Assembly: GCA_019116785.1 (NCBI GenBank)
Contig: DXAZ01000013.1
Coordinates: 1-36,317, forward strand
Direction of reading: 5' to 3'
From: Candidatus Atopostipes pullistercoris
GTDB taxonomy: Bacteria > Bacillota > Bacilli > Lactobacillales > Carnobacteriaceae_A
Length of the DNA stretch: 36,317 nt
Positions 1-12,419 of the stretch are shown piece by piece. The stretch's first letter is position 1. Each line of letters begins with the position of its first letter. A program made the translations under genes and the position numbers. Below the pieces are notes generated by a model. It was given only the letters and a program-made list of their open reading frames with translations, did no database searches and was not told the DNA's origin.

Positions 1-974
1 GTAATTAGGGCAGTTTTTAAATATTTATTCCCTCTAGTTACTCTCGAAGATTTCTTTTTTCCTGCACTTTCATAAGAACCAGGTGAAAGTCCAGCCCATG
101 AAGCTAAGTGGCTCGCTGTCCTAAAGGCCTCTATACTTGGACCAATTTCTGCTAGGATAATCGCTGCACTATGTTGCTTCACACCAGGAATACTTTGGAG
201 CAACTCATATTCCAAAGGAAAATGAGATAAAATATATTGTTCGATATCATGTTCTATTTTCTTGATTTTCCGAGTATAAAATTGATACTCATCTAACGAA
301 TCATCAAGCAATCGCCTATCTGTTAGAGATATTTTTCCATCCATTGCTTGAAGTATATCTTTGGGAGATGCTTTCACTCTGCCATGTAAACAAGCTCCGA
401 CAGATTCAAGAGTTAAGACTTCACCATTTATAAATAATTGGAGCAAGGCTTGGCCAGTTTTTCCAAAGATATTACTTAAATAACCCGTCAACTTAATGTT
501 CGATCGTTGAAGAATATTGTGTAACTCATTCTTTGATTGGGTTCGTTTTTGAGTGTAGGATTGCCTACGGCGAGTCATTAGACGTAATTCCATAACTTCA
601 GGTGCTGGAATATACGAATTTTGTATTAAACCAACTCGTCCAAGTTGCGCAATCCATTCTGCATCCTTCATATCTGTTTTTCGACCCGGTACATTCTTAA
701 TATGTTCTGGATTTGCGAGGATCATATTAAAATTTCCTTCGGAAAAGATATTAAACACCGGCACCCAATATTGTCCTGTACTTTCCATAAAAATATCAGT
801 CACTTCATTTTCTTCTAACCATTCAAGTGCTTTCCGTAATTCACTCGTTCGAGTGCCAAATATCTTATAGGACTTTTTAGGTTTGTTCGTGTCCAAAGGA
901 CCCTCTAATATACAACATACAATAGTCTTCTGATGAACGTCAATTCCACAACATGTCTCAATCATAACTTCCAT
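1..974 (-). mobile_element. IS110-family transposase (DEDD N-terminal domain plus transposase_20-like C-terminal part), 3' end cut by window start
   Basis: Minus-strand reading from ATG at 974: MEVMIETCCGIDVHQKTIVCCILEGPLDTNKPKKSYKIFGTRTSELRKALEWLEENEVTDIFMESTGQYW... then ...LLQSIPGVKQHSAAIILAEIGPSIEAFRTARHLASWAGLSPGSYESAGKKRSSRVTRGNKYLKTAL. Both regions match IS110 hallmarks. Missing from the ORF track because it is open at the edge. Confidence 0.93.
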
Positions 975-1160
975 GATGAAAACCTCCATCAAATAATTTA
1001 GGAAACAGAACATTTTATAAAATATTGTAATTTTATTTTCACATTCTAAGATGTATTCGGCTTATCGCAAAAGATAAAATGTTCATCCAGTTTTTTATAC
1101 AGGTTCGGCAAAACCCATTAAACCTTCGGATTAATGTTTCCTATGTTAATTATAGGATAC
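975..1160 (-). ncRNA. Candidate IS110 left-end structured RNA (bridge-RNA-like region) upstream of the transposase
   Basis: Non-coding stretch directly 5' of the transposase ATG with three inverted repeats: 11-bp GAACATTTTAT (1008-1018)/ATAAAATGTTC (1074-1084); CATTAAaCC-ttc-GGaTTAATG (1116-1136); CCTAT-gttaatt-ATAGG (1140-1156). Confidence 0.45.
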
Positions 1161-1294
1161 TCTCTCTTTTCTGTCATGGCTTAGATTGCGAAGCAATCAT
1201 ATTGTTTTTTATATAAAAAATGAGGAATCGAGCTCTATTTTTACTAAAAGCAACACTTTCTTCACTTATAAAGCAGAATAGTCAAGAAAAATCA

Positions 1295-1324
1295 TTGATA
1301 TTAAGTCATTTTCCAGAGTATAAT
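1295..1324 (+). promoter_or_regulatory. Putative sigma-A promoter for the disulfide reductase-like gene
   Basis: TTGATA (1295-1300), 18-bp spacer, TATAAT (1319-1324). Confidence 0.55.
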
Positions 1325-1432
1325 AGATGAGTATGTAAGATTACATTCGCGCATTAACTATTTGGTAATGTGCATATAAACTATATTACTAATCATACTT
1401 GCTTAAAGAAAGTATGTGAAAGGAGATCAATA

Positions 1433-3109
1433 ATGGAAATCATTATTATTGGAGGCGTAATCGCAGGAATAGAGGCAGCCATACAAGCAAGAAAAAATTC
1501 AGAAGATGTGAAAATCACTATATATGATAGGGATTATGATATAGCACATACTGGTTTTGCAACACACTATGTAGCAGGTGGGGTTGTTGATAACGTCGAT
1601 CAATTAGTGTTAAAGACACCTGAATGGTTTAAAGACCGTTATAATATAGATATCCATACAGGGCATGAAATAACAAAAATTGATTACGAAAATAAAAAAG
1701 TTATAGGTGTAGAATTAACTTCAAATGAAGAATTTGAAGATACTTTTGATGCTTTAGTTTTTGCAAATGGTTCCGTAGTAACCGTTCCTCCAGTCTTTAG
1801 AGATAAAGAGTTTTCAAATGTCTTTACGATAAAGAGTGTTCAAAATGCTAGAAAACTATTGACATTTGTTGAAGAAAAACAACCAAAAAATGCAATTGTA
1901 ATTGGAACAGGGTATATTGGTTTAGGTGTATCTGAACAATTAACCAATGCTGGAATTAATGTTAAAACAGTAGACTTCTTAGAATATCCGATGGCTCAAT
2001 TAGACCATGACACTTCCGTCCATATCGCTGATATTTTAGAAGATAATGGTGTTTCTTTTCATGGAAACGAAGGAGTAGTTGAACTGGCTAGTCATAATGG
2101 AGAATTAGATAGCGTAGTAACTTCTCAAGGAAATAAATATGAAGCAGACATGTTTATTGTCGCTACAGGTGTTCGACCAAACACTGAATTGGCAGAATCT
2201 ATTGGTGTAAAAACAGGGTCAACACGTGCCATTAAAGTTAATGATAAATTACAAACGAATCTTTCGGATGTCTATGCTGTAGGAGATGTGGCTGAAGCTT
2301 ATCATGCAGTAACTAAAGCACCAATCTATCTTCCATTAGCAACAACTGCTGTAAAAATGGGACGTATTGCTGGAGATGTCATTACTGGTGGAGATATGAG
2401 ATTTGAAGGAGTACTTGGTACTTCTGCTGTACGGTTATTTGGTCAAACTATTGCTTCAACAGGTATGACGGAAGATGCTGCTAGAAAAGCAGGAATAGAA
2501 CCAGAAGTCTTAGTTATTACTAAACCCTCTGTCTTGAAAATAATGGGTGGTAAAGATATTTTAATTAAAGCAATCGCTGAACCTAAGACTGAAAGACTAT
2601 TAGGTGTACAAATCATTGGTCCAGAAGGTGTTGAAAGAAGAATTGATGTTTTTGCCACAGCTATGCAGCTTGGAGCAAAAGTTTCAGATTTAGCAAATAT
2701 AGACTTAGCATTCACACCACCAATTTCTACACCAACTGATCCTGTAATGTATACTGGGTTATTATTATCGGAAGCCATTAAAAAATGTCCTCTAATGACT
2801 CCAGAACAATTAAATGAAATGCTAGAAGATGATCAGGAACTAACAATTCTTGACGTTAGAAATAAAGAAAGCTATGAAAAAGCTCATATTCAAGGAGCGA
2901 TTAATCTACCCGTTGATTCTATAAGAGATTCTATAGATTCCTTAGATAAAAACAATAAAATTGTTGTATATTGTGGAATAGGAGAATCTTCATTGGTTGC
3001 TCAAGAAATATTAGTAAATAATGGATTTGAAAAAGTCTATAATTTAACAGGTGGACTTACAAATTACCGAACACTAAATGAAGAAAAGCTTTCTAAAGTA
3101 AATAAATAA
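1433..3109 (+). CDS. FAD/NAD(P)-dependent pyridine nucleotide-disulfide oxidoreductase (CoA-disulfide reductase/NADH oxidase-like) fused to C-terminal rhodanese domain
   Basis: MEIIIIGGVIAGIEAA FAD motif, IGTGYIGLGVSEQL NAD motif, VYAVGDVAE FAD motif, C-terminal LDVRNKESYEKAHIQGAINLP...VVYCGIGESS rhodanese. SD AAGGAGAT before ATG 1433; the 1370 start in the track is over-extended. Confidence 0.9.
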   Translation: MEIIIIGGVIAGIEAAIQARKNSEDVKITIYDRDYDIAHTGFATHYVAGGVVDNVDQLVLKTPEWFKDRYNIDIHTGHEITKIDYENKKVIGVELTSNEEFEDTFDALVFANGSVVTVPPVFRDKEFSNVFTIKSVQNARKLLTFVEEKQPKNAIVIGTGYIGLGVSEQLTNAGINVKTVDFLEYPMAQLDHDTSVHIADILEDNGVSFHGNEGVVELASHNGELDSVVTSQGNKYEADMFIVATGVRPNTELAESIGVKTGSTRAIKVNDKLQTNLSDVYAVGDVAEAYHAVTKAPIYLPLATTAVKMGRIAGDVITGGDMRFEGVLGTSAVRLFGQTIASTGMTEDAARKAGIEPEVLVITKPSVLKIMGGKDILIKAIAEPKTERLLGVQIIGPEGVERRIDVFATAMQLGAKVSDLANIDLAFTPPISTPTDPVMYTGLLLSEAIKKCPLMTPEQLNEMLEDDQELTILDVRNKESYEKAHIQGAINLPVDSIRDSIDSLDKNNKIVVYCGIGESSLVAQEILVNNGFEKVYNLTGGLTNYRTLNEEKLSKVNK

Positions 3110-3117
3110 GTTTATAA

Positions 3118-3157
3118 AAAAGAAGACGCTAGATAATTTGCTAGTGTCTTCTTAAAT
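3118..3157 (+). terminator. Rho-independent terminator
   Basis: AAGAAGACGCTAG-ataatttg-CTAGTGTCTTCTT. Confidence 0.8.
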
Positions 3158-3232
3158 TATCACAAGAGATCATATTTAGATTGCATCTATCTATTATTTT
3201 TAAATCTTTAGGTTTTGAGGGAGGGTGAGGCG

Positions 3233-4393
3233 ATGTCAAAATTTGAACAAGAAAAACGTGTAAAAAGTGGAATACGGACAGGCTTCATCGGTTTATTGAT
3301 AAATATAATCTTATTAATCATTAAATTAATAGCAGGATTCACCGCTGGCAGTGTATCTATTTTAGTAGATGCTATGAATAGTTTAGGAGATACCGCTAGT
3401 TCTTTTTTTACAATAGGTGGATTTTATGTTTCAAATAAACCAGCTGATCGTGAACATCCCTATGGTCATCAAAGAGCTGAATACATTAGTGGTTTATTTA
3501 TTGCGATTATTATTTTAATTGTAGGGTTTCAATTCTTACTTCAATCAATTAAACGGATACTTAACCCGAGTAGTGTTTATAGTTCTCGTTTAGTCTTGTA
3601 TTTATTAATTCTTTCTATACTCTTGAAGACTGGGCTAGGTTTTTATTATCAATACCGTGGTAAGCAAATGACAACTCCATCAAATACTGTTCTAGCTTTG
3701 AAAAAAGATAGCTTTAATGATGCATTAATGACATTGGTTATTATTATTTCTTATTCTATAGAAGTTCAATTTGGTTGGTATATTGATGGTTATGTAGGAG
3801 CTGGAGTTGCTTTATTTATTATTTATTCCGGTTTCCGTTCAATTCTTGATTCGTCGGATGATTTGTTAGGTACTCGTCCAGATGTTCAATTAATTCAACG
3901 AATGCAAGAAGTTTTAGATTCATTTGACACTCCTATTGGGTATCATGACTTAGTTGTTCATAAATATGGACCAAATAAGGTTTTTGCTACAGTAGATATT
4001 GAGATTGATTCAAGATTAAGTTTAATCCATGCCCATCAAGTTATTGATGAAATTGAACAAGAATTTGAAAAGCAATTTAATATAAAATTAGTTGGCCATT
4101 TAGATCCAATTATATTAGATGATGAAGAACAAAATAAAATATATGCTCTAGTTAAACATGTTTTAAAATCTTATCATTCAGAGTATCATTTTCATGATTT
4201 TAGGATTAAAAGAAATAATGGAGAGAGAGAAATTCATTTCGATGTTGTGGTTCCAACAGATGTAAAAGAAACTGATCAAGAGCTTCATTATAAAATAACA
4301 AGTGATATCTATCGAAAATATAATGAATATCCGATATATATTAAATTTGATCGCGATTATATTTTAGATGAAGCCAACAAGAATAAAAGATAG
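3233..4393 (+). CDS. Cation diffusion facilitator (CDF) family transporter
   Basis: SVSILVDAMNSLGDTASSFFTIGG...REHPYGHQRAEYISGL (CDF signature region), multiple TM helices, cytosolic C-terminal domain. GAGGGTGAGG SD before ATG 3233. Confidence 0.92.
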   Translation: MSKFEQEKRVKSGIRTGFIGLLINIILLIIKLIAGFTAGSVSILVDAMNSLGDTASSFFTIGGFYVSNKPADREHPYGHQRAEYISGLFIAIIILIVGFQFLLQSIKRILNPSSVYSSRLVLYLLILSILLKTGLGFYYQYRGKQMTTPSNTVLALKKDSFNDALMTLVIIISYSIEVQFGWYIDGYVGAGVALFIIYSGFRSILDSSDDLLGTRPDVQLIQRMQEVLDSFDTPIGYHDLVVHKYGPNKVFATVDIEIDSRLSLIHAHQVIDEIEQEFEKQFNIKLVGHLDPIILDDEEQNKIYALVKHVLKSYHSEYHFHDFRIKRNNGEREIHFDVVVPTDVKETDQELHYKITSDIYRKYNEYPIYIKFDRDYILDEANKNKR

Positions 4394-4440
4394 TTTGATT
4401 GATTTTTTATTTTTCATTTCAATTAAATATTTTTATGGTA

Positions 4441-4469
4441 TTGATTTCATAATGACAACTGTGTATAAT
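4441..4469 (+). promoter_or_regulatory. Putative promoter of beta-glucoside operon
   Basis: TTGATT (4441-4446), 17-bp spacer, TATAAT (4464-4469). Confidence 0.6.
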
Positions 4470-4480
4470 GATCTTGATAT

Positions 4481-4509
4481 GGATTGTTACTGGTAATGCA
4501 GGCAAAACC
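4481..4509 (+). promoter_or_regulatory. RAT (ribonucleic antiterminator) site for a BglG/LicT-family antiterminator
   Basis: GGATTGTTACTGGTAATGCAGGCAAAACC, the classic BglG/LicT/SacY RAT architecture, just downstream of the promoter. Confidence 0.9.
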
Positions 4510-4593
4510 TAAATATATACTCGATAAGATGGCAATATTTGTGGAGTTCCACAGGTGTAGCCAATTATTGTGTATCTATTTAGGTTTTTTTAT
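4505..4593 (+). terminator. Intrinsic terminator overlapping the RAT 3' arm
   Basis: AAACCTAAATATATA ... TGTATCTATTTAGGTTTTTTTA, with an inner TGTGGA-gt-TCCACA hairpin. Confidence 0.75.
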
Positions 4594-4610
4594 TTGGAAG
4601 GAGGGGCAGA

Positions 4611-7443
<2,833 letters not shown>

Positions 7444-7457
7444 GAAGATATCGATTA

Positions 7458-7491
7458 AGAAGACAATTTTTTAAATTGGATGTCTTTTCTT
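7458..7491 (+). terminator. Probable (imperfect) terminator after bglP
   Basis: AAGAAGACA...TGTCTTTTCTTAT. Confidence 0.45.
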
Positions 7492-7640
7492 ATAGTCTGT
7501 TTTACTCACAGTTATAGAATGAAAAAGTGATTAAAAATAATAATTGAATTTTGAATCAATAAAAGGAAAAATTTTTTATCAATAGATAACATGTTATAAT
7601 CAAATTATATGAAAATTTATTAAACAAAGAAATTTTATAA

Positions 7641-9110
<1,470 letters not shown>

Positions 9111-9121
9111 AATTTGTATTT

Positions 9122-9154
9122 AAAAAGAGAAGCTATTTTGCTTCTCTTTTTTTA
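9122..9154 (+). terminator. Terminator, possibly bidirectional, between convergent genes
   Basis: AAAAAGAGAAGC-tatttt-GCTTCTCTTTTTTT. Confidence 0.85.
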
Positions 9155-9293
9155 TATACATAGAAGAGTTAAAGTATTCATACCTTCGACAAATTTTTTA
9201 GTGAGTGTAAAAATCTTTCTAAAATCATTTTATTTTCAATACCTTCTCTAGGGACACTGATTCATAATTTCCTTGTTTTTTAAAATAGGTAAT

Positions 9294-10187
9294 TTATGGA
9301 TTGATAGGCTGTCCACCCGTTATGCCATAAATTTGTCCAGTGATATAACTACCTTCGTCAGAAGCTAATAATACATAGACAGGAGCGAGTTCTACAGGTT
9401 GACCAGCCCTCCCAAGTGGACTATTTTTACCAAAATTTGGGATCGCATCTTCAGGTTGCCCTTGATCCATTTGGATAGGTGTCCAGATTGGTCCGGGAGC
9501 AACACCATTTACACGAATACCTCTTTTTGCGAAAATACTAGATAAAGCAACGGTAAAGTTCGTGATGGCTCCTTTTGTTGCAGCATAATCAATAATATGT
9601 GAGCTTGGATCAAAAGATTGTATCGAGGTCGTCGTTATAATCGCACTACCAGGTTTTAAATATTTTTCTGCAGCTTTTACCGTTTCAAACATACTAATAA
9701 TATTCACTTTGAATGTATCATGAACTTGTTCCATGGATAAATCGCTCAATTTAGTATGAGAGATTTGTTGGGCTGCATTTAAAACTAAAATATCTAGGGC
9801 TTTAAATTCATCGATTGTTTTCTCAACGATTTCGGTGGCTGCATAATCTTCTCGTAAATCATAAGGAAGGAGTAAAGCTTTTTTTCCTTCATTTTCGATT
9901 AATTTTTTAACTTCCTCAGCATCTTTTTCTTCACCTGGGAAAAATTGAATGGCAACATTTGCTCCTTCACGTGCATAAGCGATAGCCGCTGCACGTCCGA
10001 TTCCCGAATCTCCACCAGTAATTAGGGCATTACGTCCTTTAAGCCGATCGTGTCCTTGGTAATTTTCTTCTCCACAGTCAGGTTTTGGTTTCATTTCATC
10101 TTGTAAAGCCGGAGTATCTTGTTCTTGAGCGGGATATTTTCCTGTGTAATACATTTCTCTTGGGTTTCGTAAATTATTATCTTCCAT
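9294..10187 (-). CDS. SDR family oxidoreductase (general stress protein 39/glucose-ribitol dehydrogenase type)
   Basis: NALITGGDSGIGRAAAIAYAREGANVAI, LVLNAAQQ, YAATKGAI; N-terminal extension typical of this subfamily. Start taken at the internal ATG 10187. Confidence 0.92.
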   Translation of the reverse strand: MEDNNLRNPREMYYTGKYPAQEQDTPALQDEMKPKPDCGEENYQGHDRLKGRNALITGGDSGIGRAAAIAYAREGANVAIQFFPGEEKDAEEVKKLIENEGKKALLLPYDLREDYAATEIVEKTIDEFKALDILVLNAAQQISHTKLSDLSMEQVHDTFKVNIISMFETVKAAEKYLKPGSAIITTTSIQSFDPSSHIIDYAATKGAITNFTVALSSIFAKRGIRVNGVAPGPIWTPIQMDQGQPEDAIPNFGKNSPLGRAGQPVELAPVYVLLASDEGSYITGQIYGITGGQPINP

Positions 10188-10324
10188 CAATAACAACCCC
10201 CATTTTATATTTTTTACAGATTTAGAATATCATCAGTCAGACTTTTAATCTATTAAAACGGTTTCAATTAACTGATTAAAGAGATAGTTTCAATATTATA
10301 ATATAATCAATAAAATAATTTGAA

Positions 10325-10368
10325 AAAAGTTGACAGAAAAAATCTAATCTCTATCAACTTTTTTTTAT
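10325..10368 (-). terminator. Terminator downstream of pyruvate oxidase
   Basis: AAAAAAGTTGA...TCAACTTTTTTTT inverted repeat directly after the stop codon. Confidence 0.65.
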
Positions 10369-10370
10369 AT

Positions 10371-12146
10371 TTATTGTTTGATTGAACTTAAACCTTCAGC
10401 TTCTAAAAATTCACGGAAAGGTTTTAAATCCCAAGCTTCAAAACGATCTTTATAGGCTTTAACTTCTTCCTCTGAATAATATTTCGTGTCTAGTCTTAAT
10501 GCTTCAACGGGTATAGGTTGTTCATTTGTAATCTTTGCATCGATGACTACTACTTGTCCAGCTTTTTCATCTTCCATTGCTTTAGCAAAGACTTCATCAA
10601 TCTCGTCAATTGTATTTATAGTATAACCATTTGCACCTTGTGCTTCAGCAATTTTAGCAAAGTCAACAGGTTCAGTAAAATCAACACCAAAAAATAGATG
10701 TTCATTGGTTTCTTCTTGTTCTCTTTTGATAAAGCCGTACATCATATTTGAAAAGACTATATGAATACTAGGTAATTTATGTTGAACAAAAGTAACAACA
10801 TCTTGCATCACCATACCAAAACCACCATCACCGGATAAATTCCAAGTTTGACGATCAGGAAATTCTAATTTGGCAGCAAGTGCGCCTGGCAACCCACATC
10901 CCATAGTTGCAAATTTTGGTGAGGTTCGCCATAAATTTTTTGGCGTTAAATGAAGGTGACGAACAGACTGCTGCGTAACATTTCCTACATCAATTGAATA
11001 GATCGCATCTTCACTTGCATGACGATTTACTGCATCAAAAACTTGGTAAGCTTGTAACTCGCCTTCTTTTTTTGTTTCAAGTTTATTCATATATTCTCGC
11101 CAGTTTTTATTATTAGCTAAACACGCACGATACCAAGAGCTTTCTTCTTTTTGCTCTATTTTGTCTGAAATCATACGTATGGCTTCGGGAGCATCACCTA
11201 AAATAGCTGCATCAACAGAACGTCTCTTTCCTAGACGAGAAGCATCGATGTCTATTTGAATAAATTTCTTTCCATCAAAAATACCCGTAGATTCTGCAAA
11301 AGGAAAATCACTACCTGCAAATAATATCGTGTCAGCTTCTTCTATGATCTCGTTTGCAGATTTCCATCCAACGCGCCAGGTCGAACCAATAAGACCTTCA
11401 TAGTCAAAGTCAAAAGTATCATAATTCTTACCTGTTACAGCAATTGGAGCTTTGAGTTTTTCAGCCAAAGCGATTACATCTTCTCCATGTCCCCGAGTTC
11501 CTATTCCTGCATAAATAACAGGGCGTTTCGCTTCCTCTAATAAAGACACAGCCTTATCGATATCCTTTTCATCAATCGGTGGCTTATTTGGTTTACGAAA
11601 ACCATTTGCAGAAGAATACCACGAATCATTATCAATTTCTTCCCAACCAAAATCAACCGGAACTTCTATGGTAGCAATACCTCCTTTAGTAATGGCTTCG
11701 CGAATGGCTCGGTCAATAATTTTAGGGAGCTGCTCAGCATAAGCCACGCGCACATTATATTCGGATACATCTGAATAAATAGGGTTCTGACTTAATTCTT
11801 GAAATCCATCTAGATTTAATTCTCTTTGAGGACGAGTTCCAATAATGGCAAGCATTGGCACACCGTCTTCACGAGCATCATATAAACCATTCATTAAATG
11901 TGTAGCGCCAGGTCCACCAGATCCTAAAACAACACCTATATTCCCAGAAAATTTTGGCTGCATGGATGCGGCTAGAGCTCCTACTTCTTCATGGCGTACT
12001 TGAATAAAATCTATATTGCTTTGTTCTTCATATAGCATATCCATTTCAGCATTCAATGAACCGGCTGGAAGACCATAAATCTGTTTGACGCCCCAGCTTT
12101 CGATCACTTTAAGTGCTGCTAAGCCTGCTTTTATTTTCTCGCTCAT
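10371..12146 (-). CDS. pox: Pyruvate oxidase (TPP-dependent; SpxB/Pox type)
   Basis: GLPAGSLNAEMDML, RHEEVGALAASMQPKFSGNIGVVLGSGGPGATHLMNGLYDA, GDGGFGMVMQDVVTFVQHKLP TPP-binding motif. SD AAAGGAA before ATG 12146. Confidence 0.92.
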   Translation of the reverse strand: MSEKIKAGLAALKVIESWGVKQIYGLPAGSLNAEMDMLYEEQSNIDFIQVRHEEVGALAASMQPKFSGNIGVVLGSGGPGATHLMNGLYDAREDGVPMLAIIGTRPQRELNLDGFQELSQNPIYSDVSEYNVRVAYAEQLPKIIDRAIREAITKGGIATIEVPVDFGWEEIDNDSWYSSANGFRKPNKPPIDEKDIDKAVSLLEEAKRPVIYAGIGTRGHGEDVIALAEKLKAPIAVTGKNYDTFDFDYEGLIGSTWRVGWKSANEIIEEADTILFAGSDFPFAESTGIFDGKKFIQIDIDASRLGKRRSVDAAILGDAPEAIRMISDKIEQKEESSWYRACLANNKNWREYMNKLETKKEGELQAYQVFDAVNRHASEDAIYSIDVGNVTQQSVRHLHLTPKNLWRTSPKFATMGCGLPGALAAKLEFPDRQTWNLSGDGGFGMVMQDVVTFVQHKLPSIHIVFSNMMYGFIKREQEETNEHLFFGVDFTEPVDFAKIAEAQGANGYTINTIDEIDEVFAKAMEDEKAGQVVVIDAKITNEQPIPVEALRLDTKYYSEEEVKAYKDRFEAWDLKPFREFLEAEGLSSIKQ

Positions 12147-12211
12147 ATCTATATTCCTTTCTATATTTTCCCGTCCAGTAAAAATCACTTATTAGCATCA
12201 TCATAATTCTT

Positions 12212-12221
12212 AAAGCGCTTT
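12212..12221 (-). promoter_or_regulatory. cre-like palindrome within the putative pox promoter
   Basis: AAAGCGCTTT; on the minus strand TTGCTA-(17 nt containing AAAGCGCTTT)-TATGAT. Confidence 0.45.
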
Positions 12222-12419
12222 ATAGCAATTGATTTGTTTGTGAGGAGAGAATTTTCTTCACTTATTAAAAAATTTCACTAGATTCAGATATAAAAAATTT
12301 TGAGCCATTTGAATAGTTTGAATATACTTAGAATAAAGATTGATGTTTTAATTCCTTTGTTGATTATGGCAAATGAAAAGCTTATTATTGTTACAGTACA
12401 AAAAGTTGGGAGAACATTT

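Noticed and set aside
1184-1216. GATTGC-gaa-GCAATC hairpin followed by a T-run-like stretch near the IS end
   Set aside because: Could be a terminator relic or part of the IS flank; stem is short and no upstream plus-strand gene is visible.
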